From positions 169,209-233,208 of the forward strand of contig JAIPBH010000001.1 of assembly GCA_021739635.1 (NCBI GenBank): a DNA stretch of 64,000 bases, given 5' to 3'. The notes under the pieces are model-generated. The model did no database searches, was not told where the DNA came from, and saw nothing but the letters and a program-made list of their open reading frames with translations. Below, one piece after another: positions 38,514 through 46,642 of this stretch. The position numbers were made by a program, and so were the translations under genes. Position 1 is the first letter of the stretch. Each line of letters begins with the position of its first letter. Source of the DNA: Flavobacteriaceae bacterium (lineage in GTDB: Bacteria; Bacteroidota; Bacteroidia; Flavobacteriales; Flavobacteriaceae).

Positions 38514-39695
38514 TTATAATTTAAAATAGTTTATGTATGTATTCAAATCTTTATCGCCTCGGCCAGATAAGCTTACTACTATAACATCGTTTGGTTTAAA
38601 TTTTTTATGTTCAAAAATAGCCAAAGCATGAGAGCTTTCTATGGCTGGAATGATGCCTTCTAACTGGCATAATTCTAAGCCTGCTTTCATAGCATCATCG
38701 TCTGTAATAGACATAAATTCTGCTCGTTTAGTTTTGGCTAAATGTGCGTGCATTGGCCCTACGCCAGGATAATCTAAACCAGCTGAAATTGAATATGGTT
38801 CTGTGATTTGTCCGTCTTTGGTTTGCATTAATAGTGTTTTGCAACCATGAATGATGCCTTCTTTTCCTAAAACTGATGTTGCTGCACTTTCGCCAGAATC
38901 TATTCCATGGCCAGCAGCTTCAACAGCAATAATCTTTACATCTTCTTCATGAAGAAAGTGATAATAGGTTCCAGCAGCATTACTGCCACCACCAATACAT
39001 GCTACTACATAATCTGGTTTTTCTCTGCCTTCATGTTCTTTTAATTGCCATTTTATTTCTTCTGAAATAACTGATTGAAAACGCGTGACCATATCTGGAT
39101 ATGGATGCGGACCAATAGCAGAACCAATGATGTAATGCGTGTCAACTGGGTTATTAATCCAATCGCGAATGGCTTCATTGGTAGCATCTTTTAAGGTTCT
39201 GCTTCCTGATAATGCTGGAACAACCGTTGCACCAAGCATTTTCATGCGGGCAACGTTGGGTGCTTGTCTAGCAATATCAATTTCTCCCATATAAACAATA
39301 CACTCTAAGCCCGTTAAGGCACAAACGGTGGCTGTTGCAACTCCATGTTGTCCTGCTCCGGTTTCGGCAATAATTCTGGTTTTTCCTAAACGTTTGGCCA
39401 TTAAAATTTGACCAATAGTATTGTTGATTTTGTGTGCTCCAGTATGATTTAAATCTTCACGTTTTAAGTAAATTTTAGTGTTGTATTTTTCTGAAAGGCG
39501 CTTTGCAAAATATAGAGGAGAAGGCCGCCCAACATAATCTTTTAAAAGTTGATTGAATTCTTCTTTAAATGAAGGTTCAGCCATTATTTTTAAATAATTC
39601 TGACGTAATTCTTCAACATTTGGATATAGCATTTCTGGGATGTATGCACCACCAAACTCACCATAATAACCTTTTTCATTAACGTTATAATTCAT
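38514..39695 (-). CDS. trpB: Tryptophan synthase beta chain
   Basis: 393 residues from the ATG at 39693-39695 ([21 protein letters not shown]); ten extra upstream codons are open only through the repeat. TrpB is a PLP enzyme that joins indole and serine. The PLP lysine is in [28 protein letters not shown] and the phosphate-binding GGGSNAAG are present. The stop codon is directly followed by repeat copy A. Confidence 0.97.
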   Translation of the reverse strand: MNYNVNEKGYYGEFGGAYIPEMLYPNVEELRQNYLKIMAEPSFKEEFNQLLKDYVGRPSPLYFAKRLSEKYNTKIYLKREDLNHTGAHKINNTIGQILMAKRLGKTRIIAETGAGQHGVATATVCALTGLECIVYMGEIDIARQAPNVARMKMLGATVVPALSGSRTLKDATNEAIRDWINNPVDTHYIIGSAIGPHPYPDMVTRFQSVISEEIKWQLKEHEGREKPDYVVACIGGGSNAAGTYYHFLHEEDVKIIAVEAAGHGIDSGESAATSVLGKEGIIHGCKTLLMQTKDGQITEPYSISAGLDYPGVGPMHAHLAKTKRAEFMSITDDDAMKAGLELCQLEGIIPAIESSHALAIFEHKKFKPNDVIVVSLSGRGDKDLNTYINYFKL

Positions 39696-39711
39696 TTTAT
39701 TTTTTATTGTG

Positions 39712-39786
39712 GTCATTGCGAACATCGAGAAGCAATCTGTTTAATCATAAAAAAGATTACTTCAGTCGTTCCTTCTTCGTAATGAC
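39712..39786. repeat. Palindromic trp repeat, copy B (trpF-trpB gap and trpF 3' end)
   Basis: 75 bp with terminal arms GTCATTGCGAA and TTCGTAATGAC and the inner pair AGCAATCT / AGATTACTT. Its upstream part is inside trpF: residues 231-239 (VITKKERLK) and the stop codon are repeat-encoded. Its other end lies 16 nt before trpB. Confidence 0.86.
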
Positions 39787-40476
39787 GGTGTCTTTAAAAT
39801 TTTGTAATAAGTTTATTTTTTTTAGTCCAGGTTCTATTTCAAATTTACTGTTTACATCTATGGCATAGCAATATTTTGAAGTTTCACTTTGTTGAAATTC
39901 TTTAATTTTTTCAATTTCGTTTAGTCCAATTCCACCACTTAAAAAAAATGGTTTGGTTGATGGATAAGTATGTAATACATTCCAATTGAAGGTGTAACCA
40001 TTACCTCCAGGTAATTTGCCTTTGGTGTCGAATAAGTAAAAATCACAAACCAATTCGTAAGGTTTTAAAACCTCAAAATTGAATTCGTTTTTTATTGAAA
40101 ATACTTTGATAATTTGAATCTTCTTGTCATTGCGAGACTTTTCTGAAAAGTCGTGGCAATCTGTTTTTTTTGATGAGATTACTTCGTCGTTTTTCTCCTC
40201 GTAATGACGTCTTAATTTTAAGCAATATTCAGGTGATTCATTTCCATGAAGTTGAACTGCTTGTAAGTTGTGTTTTTTAATGTTTTCAATAACTTCTTCT
40301 AAATTGGCATCAACAAATACGCCTACTTTTTTAATAGTTTTTGATAAATTAGGAATTACAGAATTAAAACATCTTGCAGATTTGTCATAAAATATAAAAC
40401 CCAGATAGTCTGGTTGCAAAGCTGCAACTTGATCTATATTGTCTGGATATTTCATGCCACAAATTTTTAGTTTCAT
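39757..40476 (-). CDS. trpF: Phosphoribosylanthranilate isomerase with repeat-encoded insert
   Basis: 239 residues from the ATG at 40474-40476, against about 205 in the family. It converts phosphoribosylanthranilate to CdRP in tryptophan synthesis. Cys6 (KICGMK) and the Asp of LFDTKGKLPGGNG, the catalytic pair, are intact, as is VQLHGNES. Residues 91-117 (HYEEKNDEV to KSRND) are encoded by repeat copy C, placed between the fourth helix (SPEYCLKLR) and the fifth strand (IQIIKVFS), likely a surface loop. Residues 231-239 come from copy B. The frame is preserved, so the protein may be active. Confidence 0.93.
   Translation of the reverse strand: MKLKICGMKYPDNIDQVAALQPDYLGFIFYDKSARCFNSVIPNLSKTIKKVGVFVDANLEEVIENIKKHNLQAVQLHGNESPEYCLKLRRHYEEKNDEVISSKKTDCHDFSEKSRNDKKIQIIKVFSIKNEFNFEVLKPYELVCDFYLFDTKGKLPGGNGYTFNWNVLHTYPSTKPFFLSGGIGLNEIEKIKEFQQSETSKYCYAIDVNSKFEIEPGLKKINLLQNFKDTVITKKERLK
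40126..40208. repeat. Palindromic trp repeat, copy C (inside trpF, in frame)
   Basis: 83 bp with terminal arms GTCATTGCGAG and CTCGTAATGAC. It has the common GGCAATCTG and GAGATTACTTCG blocks and an extra inner hairpin GACTTTT-CTG-AAAAGTC. Read on the minus strand it is open and encodes TrpF residues 91-117. Confidence 0.9.
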
Positions 40477-40490
40477 ATGTTCCTTTTTAT

Positions 40491-40561
40491 CGTCATTGCG
40501 AACAATGTGAAGCAATCTTTTTTTATGAGATTACTTCGTCGTTTCTCTCCTCGTAATGACG
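40491..40561. repeat. Palindromic trp repeat, copy D (trpC-trpF gap)
   Basis: 71 bp, the cleanest copy: outer arms CGTCATTGCGA / TCGTAATGACG and inner arms GAAGCAATCT / AGATTACTTC, each with one mismatch. It begins directly after the trpC stop codon and ends 14 nt before trpF. Confidence 0.9.
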
Positions 40562-41347
40562 TTACTTATTTAATTCTTTAATAAATTGTTTCGCACTTTC
40601 ACCTGCATTATCAGTTTTCATGAAATTCTCTCCAATTAAAAAACCTTGGAAACCATAATGTTGTAAATCTTTTATAGAAGCAATATTGCTAATGCCACTT
40701 TCAGAAACTTTTACAAAGTCATTTGGGATGAGTTTACTTAGTGTTTTACTGGTTTCTAAACTCACATCAAATGTTTTAAGGTTTCTATTATTTACGCCTA
40801 ACATATCTAAACTTGGCATGATGGATTTATGGAGTTCTTCTTCATTATGAACTTCTAATAATACATCTAATTTTAAGCTTTTAGCAAATTCTGAAAACTG
40901 TTTAATTTCTTCACGTGACAATATCGCCGCAATTAATAAAATAACATCGGCACCATAGGCTTTAGCTTCAAGCAATTGGTATTCGTCTATAATAAATTCT
41001 TTTCGTAAAAGTGGTAAATTACAACTGGCTCTTGCTGTTAACAAATCGTCTAACGAACCTCCAAAATATTTGCCATCGGTTAAGACTGACATACCACAAA
41101 CACCAGCATCTTCATAACCTTTTGCAACATCAAATATATTTAAAGATTGATTGATCACCGATTTTGAAGGTGAACGACGTTTGTGTTCAGCTATAATTCC
41201 TGTCTGACTTTGTCTCAATTTATTTGCTAAAGAAATGGTTTCTCTTTCAAACAAAACAGATTGTTCTAATTGCTTTATAGGAATTAATGATTTTCTTAAA
41301 TCAACTTCAACACGCTTATCTGCAACTATTTTATCTAGAATGTTCAT
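40562..41347 (-). CDS. trpC: Indole-3-glycerol phosphate synthase
   Basis: 261 residues, single-function TrpC. It closes the indole ring. IIAEHKRRSPSKSVIN has the active-site Lys and Ser, and LLRKEFIIDEYQL, LLEVHNEEEL and GVNNRNL are typical. It overlaps trpD by 4 nt (ATGA) for translational coupling. The stop codon abuts repeat copy D. Confidence 0.97.
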   Translation of the reverse strand: MNILDKIVADKRVEVDLRKSLIPIKQLEQSVLFERETISLANKLRQSQTGIIAEHKRRSPSKSVINQSLNIFDVAKGYEDAGVCGMSVLTDGKYFGGSLDDLLTARASCNLPLLRKEFIIDEYQLLEAKAYGADVILLIAAILSREEIKQFSEFAKSLKLDVLLEVHNEEELHKSIMPSLDMLGVNNRNLKTFDVSLETSKTLSKLIPNDFVKVSESGISNIASIKDLQHYGFQGFLIGENFMKTDNAGESAKQFIKELNK

Positions 41348-42336
41348 TTGCTTAACTCTTGAATGGTTTGTAAAGCTTTTAATCCTTTACCTGAAAGTAA
41401 AGACTCTTTTGCTAGTTCAAACCCTAGTTTATGTTCTATTTGATTAGTAGTTGCAATAGCTAAACCAGCGTTGGCACAAACCACATTATTTTGTTGTTCT
41501 GTTCCTTTTCCTTGTATTACATTCATGAAAATTTTAGCAGAATCTTCAACGGTACTTCCGCCAAAAATGGATTCTTGTGAAATTTCAGAAACCCCTAAAT
41601 CTTCTGGAGAAAACATGGTTTCTGCATGGTTTGAAATGACTTTAGCTTTTCCTGTTAATGAAATTTCATCATAACCGTCTAAGGCATGTACAATAGAATA
41701 ATTTGCGTTTGTATTTTGGTATAAATAACCATAAAGACGTAGCAACTCTAAATTAAAAACACCAACCATTTGATTTTTTGGGAATGACGGATTTACCATG
41801 GGGCCTAACATATTGAAAAAAGTTTTCACACCTAATTCACGGCGAATTGGTGCTACGTTTTTCATGGCAGGATGAAACAAAGGAGCGTGTAAAACACAAA
41901 TTCCGGCTTTATCAATGGAGCGTTTTAAAAAATCTTCGTTACTTGAAAATTTAATACCTAAAAATTCCATAACGTTTGATGATCCACAAGCTGATGAAAC
42001 CCCATAATTGCCATGTTTTGCAACATTAACGCCTGCACCAGCAGTAACAAAGGATGCTATTGTTGAAATATTAAAAGTGTCTTTTCCATCGCCACCAGTT
42101 CCACACAAATCAATGGCATTAAAATCTTTTAAATCAATAGGAATGCAAAGTTCTAAAAGGGCATCTCTAAAACCTTGCAATTCATCAAGCGTTATACTTC
42201 GCATCATATAAACAGTAAGAAAAGCGGCAATTTGGCTTTGATTATAGTCGCCTTTTGAAATGTTTACTAATACTTGTTTTGCTTCTTCAGTTGAGATGCT
42301 TTCGTGGTTTATAAGTCTGTTTAATATATGCTTCAT
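41344..42336 (-). CDS. trpD: Anthranilate phosphoribosyltransferase
   Basis: 330 residues, not fused to TrpG. It adds the phosphoribosyl group from PRPP to anthranilate. The conserved DLCGTGGDGKDTFNIST and KHGNYGVSSACGSSNVMEFLG hold the PRPP-binding and anthranilate sites. It lies between trpG (3 nt) and trpC (4-nt overlap). Confidence 0.97.
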   Translation of the reverse strand: MKHILNRLINHESISTEEAKQVLVNISKGDYNQSQIAAFLTVYMMRSITLDELQGFRDALLELCIPIDLKDFNAIDLCGTGGDGKDTFNISTIASFVTAGAGVNVAKHGNYGVSSACGSSNVMEFLGIKFSSNEDFLKRSIDKAGICVLHAPLFHPAMKNVAPIRRELGVKTFFNMLGPMVNPSFPKNQMVGVFNLELLRLYGYLYQNTNANYSIVHALDGYDEISLTGKAKVISNHAETMFSPEDLGVSEISQESIFGGSTVEDSAKIFMNVIQGKGTEQQNNVVCANAGLAIATTNQIEHKLGFELAKESLLSGKGLKALQTIQELSK

Positions 42337-42339
42337 CGT

Positions 42340-42906
42340 CTAACTATTAATCCAGTTTTTAAGAATTTGTTTACCATGAGGTGTTAATACCGATTCTGGA
42401 TGATATTGTACACCTTTAACATCATAAACTTTATGGCGTAATGACATGACTTGTCCGTTTTCATCAAGTGAGGTTGCTTCTAAACTTTCAGGTAATTCTG
42501 AATTTACTACCCATGAATGATAGCGACCTACTTCAATTGTTTTTTCAAGTCCATTAAATAGTGATTCATCATTAACAGTAATGGTGACTTTTGTTGCAAC
42601 GCCATGATACACATTATCTAAATTTATAAGTGAACCTCCAAAAACTTCAGCAATGGCTTGTTGGCCTAAGCAAACACCTAAAATGCTTTTTGTTGCTGCA
42701 AATTGTTTTATAATGGGTTTTAACAAACCAGCTTCGTCTGGAATTCCTGGACCTGGTGATAATACAATTTTATCAAACGGTTTTATGTCATCTAAAGTTA
42801 GTTTGTCATTTCTAACAACGGTAACATCGCAGTTTAAATCTTCTAAGTAATGCACAAGATTGTATGTGAAACTGTCGTAATTATCTATCACTAATACTTT
42901 TATCAT
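42340..42906 (-). CDS. trpG: Anthranilate synthase glutamine amidotransferase component
   Basis: 188 residues, class I amidotransferase giving ammonia to TrpE. DNYDSFTYNLVHYLED starts it; LSPGPGIPDEAG forms the oxyanion strand, Cys79 (LGVCLGQQ) is the nucleophile, and VQYHPESVLTPHG has the His and Glu. It is 2 nt from trpE and 3 nt from trpD. It could also serve folate synthesis if a PabB exists elsewhere. Confidence 0.96.
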   Translation of the reverse strand: MIKVLVIDNYDSFTYNLVHYLEDLNCDVTVVRNDKLTLDDIKPFDKIVLSPGPGIPDEAGLLKPIIKQFAATKSILGVCLGQQAIAEVFGGSLINLDNVYHGVATKVTITVNDESLFNGLEKTIEVGRYHSWVVNSELPESLEATSLDENGQVMSLRHKVYDVKGVQYHPESVLTPHGKQILKNWINS

Positions 42907-42908
42907 CT

Positions 42909-44312
42909 TTAAATAGTTTCTGCTAATTCAATAGCTTTTGTTAGGGCTCCTAATTTATTATAGACTTCTTGCAATTCACTTTCTGGATTGGATTTTGAAA
43001 CGAGTCCTGCGCCTGCTTGCCAATGCAATTTGTGATTTTTACTTAAAAAGGTTCTTATCATAATGGCATGATTAAAGTTGCCATCAAAATCCATAAAACC
43101 TATGGCGCCACCATAAAATGAGCGACTTGTTTTTTCATACTGCTCAATAAGTTGCATTGCTCTGTGCTTTGGTGCTCCACATAATGTGCCTGCAGGAAAT
43201 GTGTCTGCAACAACCTGCATGGTTGAGGTTTCTTTGTGTTTTAATCCGGTTACTTTGCTAACTAAGTGAATAACGTGCGAGAAAAATTGAACCTCTCTAT
43301 AAGTATCAACTGTTACATGGCTTCCATGTCTGCTTAAATCATTTCTTGCCAAATCTACAAGCATCACATGTTCTGCATTTTCTTTATCATCAACTACTAA
43401 TTTCTTGGCTAATTCTGCGTCTTGTATATCGTTTCCAGTTCTTCTGAAAGTTCCTGCTATTGGATGAATTTCGGCTTTGCCATGACTAACTATTAACTGG
43501 GCTTCTGGCGAGCTTCCAAAGATTTTAAAATTTCCGTAATCAAAATAAAATAAATATGGTGATGGGTTGATGCTTCTTAAAGCACGATATACATTGAATT
43601 CGTCTCCTTTAAATTCTTGAGAAAAACTTTTTGATAAAACTAGTTGGAATACATCACCACGAGCACAATGCTTTTTGGCTAATTCTACATGGGTTTTATA
43701 TTCACTATCAGATAAATTTGATAAAATGTTTCCTTTAGGTTCAAAATTATAAGATGCAAAATTTCTTGCTTTTATAAGTTGAAAAATGGCTTCAATATTA
43801 CTATCATTTTCATAGCAATGAGCAAAAATAAAGGCTTCGTTTTTATGATGATTGATGGCTATGATGTTTTGATAAACAGCGTAATAAATGTCTGGAATAC
43901 TGACTGAATTTTCTTTTTTAGAAATGTCTATATCTTCAAAATATCTTACAGCATCATAAGCTATGTATCCAAAAATACCATTATTAATGAACTTAAATTT
44001 TGTTTCAGAATGTATCTTAAACCTTTTTGTGAACTGATGAATTTCTTCTGTAACATCTGTGTTTTCTGAAATTTTTAAACGTGTAGAAGTTCCATCGGGA
44101 AACGTTTGAAGAATGGTTTCATTTTCAACTTTTATGGAGGCAATTGGGTTAAAACAGATATATGAAAAACTGTTATCGTTAGCATGATAATCACTACTTT
44201 CAAGCAATATGCTGTTAGGAAAGTTGTCTCTAATTTTAAGGTAAATGCTAACAGGCGTGATAGTATCTGCCAGAATTTTTTTGTAATGTGTGTATAAGTT
44301 AAATGTTTTCAT
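42909..44312 (-). CDS. trpE: Anthranilate synthase component I
   Basis: 467 residues. It makes anthranilate from chorismate, the first step of tryptophan synthesis. The N-terminal region has LLESSDYH, which resembles the LLES feedback-binding motif for tryptophan. The chorismate-binding part has FGSSPEAQLIV, HPIAGTFRRTGND, LVDLARNDLSRHG and FPAGTLCGAPKHRAM. It is the first structural gene of the operon, 11 nt after the attenuator T run. Confidence 0.97.
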   Translation of the reverse strand: MKTFNLYTHYKKILADTITPVSIYLKIRDNFPNSILLESSDYHANDNSFSYICFNPIASIKVENETILQTFPDGTSTRLKISENTDVTEEIHQFTKRFKIHSETKFKFINNGIFGYIAYDAVRYFEDIDISKKENSVSIPDIYYAVYQNIIAINHHKNEAFIFAHCYENDSNIEAIFQLIKARNFASYNFEPKGNILSNLSDSEYKTHVELAKKHCARGDVFQLVLSKSFSQEFKGDEFNVYRALRSINPSPYLFYFDYGNFKIFGSSPEAQLIVSHGKAEIHPIAGTFRRTGNDIQDAELAKKLVVDDKENAEHVMLVDLARNDLSRHGSHVTVDTYREVQFFSHVIHLVSKVTGLKHKETSTMQVVADTFPAGTLCGAPKHRAMQLIEQYEKTSRSFYGGAIGFMDFDGNFNHAIMIRTFLSKNHKLHWQAGAGLVSKSNPESELQEVYNKLGALTKAIELAETI

Positions 44313-44323
44313 TTTTATTCATT

Positions 44324-44355
44324 AAAAAAGGCTTGTCGTGAATGACAAGCCTTTT
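44324..44355 (-). terminator. trp attenuator terminator
   Basis: Read on the minus strand: AAAAGGCTTGTC (44355-44344), loop ATTCAC, GACAAGCCTTTT (44337-44326), with a T run extending to 44324. A 12-bp stem and six T lie between the leader peptide and trpE. Full termination here would shut the whole operon, so it must be regulated. An antiterminator partner is not obvious: AGC-TTT just after the Trp codons could pair weakly with the 5' arm. Confidence 0.85.
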
Positions 44356-44386
44356 GATATTTTTAGTTTTTAAATATACTAAGCGA

Positions 44387-44449
44387 CTACTTCACGAAAT
44401 TAAGTTTCATAAAGCTCCACCACCAAGTATTATTTAAAATTGTGTTCAT
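44387..44449 (-). CDS. trpL: trp operon leader peptide with three consecutive Trp codons
   Basis: 20 residues plus stop, beginning MNTILNNT, then WWW at codons 9-11 (44425-44417), then SFMKLNFVK. It lies 31 nt before the terminator hairpin and just downstream of a promoter. Stalling at the Trp codons when charged tRNA-Trp is scarce would be the sensor in ribosome-mediated attenuation. The peptide is too short for most gene finders. Confidence 0.88.
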   Translation of the reverse strand: MNTILNNTWWWSFMKLNFVK

Positions 44450-44463
44450 ATTTTTAATTTGGT

Positions 44464-44494
44464 CAAATATAGAAAAGACAATATAATTACACAA
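44464..44494 (-). promoter_or_regulatory. trp operon promoter
   Basis: On the minus strand TATATTTG (44471-44464) matches TAnnTTTG, with TTG (44494-44492) 20 nt upstream. Only 14 nt separate it from the leader ATG, so the leader mRNA starts very close to the peptide. Confidence 0.75.
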
Positions 44495-44568
44495 TAGTTT
44501 AATGTTTTTTTAATTAAAAATTTGTTAAACGGCCATTGAATTATAATGTAATATTTAATTTTAGCAAT

Positions 44569-45114
44569 ATGAAATATATATATTTAATTGTTTTAACTGT
44601 AATTCTTATAAGTTGTAAGCAAAATAAGAGTGATCATAATTTACCTGAAAATAAAGAAGAGATAGTTGAAAAGATGCAGTCAAGTGAAGACAGTATTCAA
44701 CTAGATGTTTATGATTTCAATGGTTTTAAAAAATTTTTAACTCAAAATGATGATAAAATTCATGTTATTAATTTTTGGGCAACTTGGTGTGCACCTTGTG
44801 TAAAAGAATTGCCTTTTTTTGAAAAAATAAACACTCAATTTGCTAATAAAAATGTTGAGGTTGTTTTAGTTAGTTTAGATTTTCCTCATTTATATGAATC
44901 AAAATTAAAACCTTTCATTGTTGATCATCATATCAAGTCAAAGGTTATAGCTTTAGATGATGTAGATATGAACTCATGGATACCACAAGTAAATAAAGAT
45001 TGGTCTGGTTCAATTCCAGCCACAATTATTTATAAAAATGATGATTTTAGATTTTTTGAACAATCATTTACGTATGAGACTTTAGAAAATGAAATTCTTA
45101 GATTTTTAAAATAA
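44569..45114 (+). CDS. TlpA-like thioredoxin lipoprotein
   Basis: 181 residues from the ATG at 44569 (KYIYLIVLTVILISC: lipoprotein signal with Cys16). An upstream in-frame ATG at 44536 would hide the signal. The redox motif is WCAPC (Cys74, Cys77) in NFWATWCAPCVKE, with the cis-proline in SIPATI. Such proteins reduce or exchange disulfides outside the cytoplasm, often in cytochrome c maturation or oxidative defence. It is divergent from the trp operon and followed by two rhodaneses. Confidence 0.9.
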   Translation: MKYIYLIVLTVILISCKQNKSDHNLPENKEEIVEKMQSSEDSIQLDVYDFNGFKKFLTQNDDKIHVINFWATWCAPCVKELPFFEKINTQFANKNVEVVLVSLDFPHLYESKLKPFIVDHHIKSKVIALDDVDMNSWIPQVNKDWSGSIPATIIYKNDDFRFFEQSFTYETLENEILRFLK

Positions 45115-45209
45115 AAACTATAAAAATCAGTTTTTTTATAAATTATTGGGATTTAACTAATATAATTAATTCAAAAACAATTTATATCATATAAGTTATT
45201 TAGAAATAT

Positions 45210-45217
45210 TATTTTTG
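45210..45217 (+). promoter_or_regulatory. -7 element before the rhodanese pair
   Basis: TATTTTTG matches TAnnTTTG, 22 nt before the first rhodanese start; no TTG at -33. Confidence 0.45.
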
Positions 45218-45239
45218 TCACCTAAAATTTTAATAAAAT

Positions 45240-45548
45240 ATGGAAAATTTATCACAAGAAGAATGGGTAGAACAATTAGAAAACGACACTAATGCTGTGA
45301 TTTTAGATGTTAGAACAGATAGCGAAGTTTTCGAAGGAAAAATACCAAATTCATTACATATAGATATTTACAGAGGAGAAGAATTTGTTTCTGAAGTTGA
45401 AAAACTTGATAAAACAAAAAACTATTATATTTATTGCAGATCAGGAAATAGAAGTGGTCAAGCTTGTAAAATTATGGAACAAATTGGATTTGAAAACACT
45501 TACAATCTTATTGGAGGCATGATGCAATGGGAAGGAGATGTTGAATAA
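45240..45548 (+). CDS. Cytoplasmic rhodanese-like protein
   Basis: 102 residues, a single rhodanese domain. VILDVRTDSEV and the active-site loop CRSGNRS (Cys66) are clear. Such proteins carry sulfane sulfur as a persulfide. No signal peptide, so cytoplasmic. It overlaps the next gene, a lipoprotein rhodanese, by 11 nt. Confidence 0.92.
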   Translation: MENLSQEEWVEQLENDTNAVILDVRTDSEVFEGKIPNSLHIDIYRGEEFVSEVEKLDKTKNYYIYCRSGNRSGQACKIMEQIGFENTYNLIGGMMQWEGDVE

Positions 45549-45957
45549 CCTTAATTATTTTATTAAAAATACACTTATAGCTTTAACAATAATATGTTCT
45601 TGTATTATTTTAAGTTGTAAAGGACAAACAGATTCACGAATAAAAAATATATCTGTTGAAGACATGCAATCCCTTTTAAAAACAGCAGATATTCAGTTAA
45701 TAGATGTAAGAACTCCAGAAGAGTATCAATCAGGATTTATAAAAAATGCTGAAAACATCAATTATTTTTCACCTAGTTTTGAAGAAGAAATTTTAAAATT
45801 AGATAGGGATAAACCAATTATTTTATATTGTAGGTCAGGTAACAGAAGTTCAAAATCAGCAGTAAAATTTTTGAATGCTGGGTTTCTAAATTTATATAAT
45901 TTAGATGGTGGAATTTTAAATTGGCAGAAACAAGGATTAGATGTTATAAAAGAATAA
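45538..45957 (+). CDS. Rhodanese-like lipoprotein
   Basis: 139 residues. A lipoprotein signal (NTLIALTIICSCIILSC, Cys27) is followed by a rhodanese domain with LIDVRTPEEYQSG and the active loop CRSGNRSS (Cys98). It shares the loop with its neighbour but acts outside the inner membrane. The 11-nt overlap with the cytoplasmic rhodanese suggests coupled expression of sulfur-handling proteins on both sides of the membrane. Confidence 0.9.
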   Translation: MLNNLNYFIKNTLIALTIICSCIILSCKGQTDSRIKNISVEDMQSLLKTADIQLIDVRTPEEYQSGFIKNAENINYFSPSFEEEILKLDRDKPIILYCRSGNRSSKSAVKFLNAGFLNLYNLDGGILNWQKQGLDVIKE

Positions 45958-45996
45958 AAAGCCCTTATCTTTTTTTTAAGACAAGGGCTTTTTTAT
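45956..45996 (+). terminator. Terminator after the rhodanese pair
   Basis: GCCCTTATCTT (45961-45971) pairs with AAGACAAGGGC (45978-45988) with one mismatch, flanked by A and T runs. Confidence 0.85.
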
Positions 45997-46161
45997 TTGC
46001 ATTAACTATTTCAACTAATTTTTAAGTTCTTTAGCTATTTATTTTTAGAAAAAAAATCAATTTATATACTTTTACACAAAGATTTGAAGATTATTAAATA
46101 AATGTCCAAAAAATTTAATATATTAAAAATTATAAAGTTTAATTTTATTAATTAGTTAACC

Positions 46162-46446
46162 ATGGAAAACGGGTATGTCATTTTAGGTATTATTGCTTTA
46201 TTGTTTCTAAGTATGTATGGGTATGCTTATGCATCTGTTACTTTAGAAAAAATACGCGATAAAAAAATTGAAAAAATTGAGCTCAAAAAGGAACAATTGA
46301 GACTTGAAGAGATGGCTTTAAAGCAAAAAGCAAGAGACGAGAAAATGAGTCAGCTAAATAAACGTAGCGAAGAAATTAGACTTGAACTTGATAAGCTAAA
46401 CAAAAAGAAAGCGCAACACGAAGTTAAGCAACTAAAAATTAGTTAA
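46162..46446 (+). CDS. Small membrane-anchored coiled-coil protein
   Basis: 94 residues: one N-terminal membrane helix (YVILGIIALLFLSMYGYAY, about 5-23), then a highly charged helix to the end (KIEKIELKKEQLRLEEMALK and similar heptads). No family is recognised. The helix would reach into the cytoplasm and may dimerise. It has a weak TACTTTTA (46077-46084) upstream and a very strong palindromic terminator after it, so it is probably transcribed alone. Confidence 0.65.
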   Translation: MENGYVILGIIALLFLSMYGYAYASVTLEKIRDKKIEKIELKKEQLRLEEMALKQKARDEKMSQLNKRSEEIRLELDKLNKKKAQHEVKQLKIS

Positions 46447-46486
46447 TTTTTATCTAAAAATTTTTTAGATAATTTCTATAAAACAC

Positions 46487-46523
46487 AAAACCCATAATGG
46501 TTTATAAACCATTATGGGTTTTT
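46487..46523 (+). terminator. 36-bp perfect palindromic terminator
   Basis: AAAACCCATAATGG (46487-46500) and its mirror CCATTATGGGTTTT (46509-46522) with TTTATAAA between; the entire 36 bp is self-complementary. A T run follows on the plus strand. A second, A/T-only hairpin lies just before it (46449-46472). Confidence 0.85.
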
Positions 46524-46642
46524 GCTTTTTAAATTTTTTTCAACATGATAACAATCAGAAAATATTTAAATATATATGTTTACTATTGGACAAGTAAACA
46601 ATCAGTCTATTAAAATCACGTAATTTAAATAAAGCCTATATA

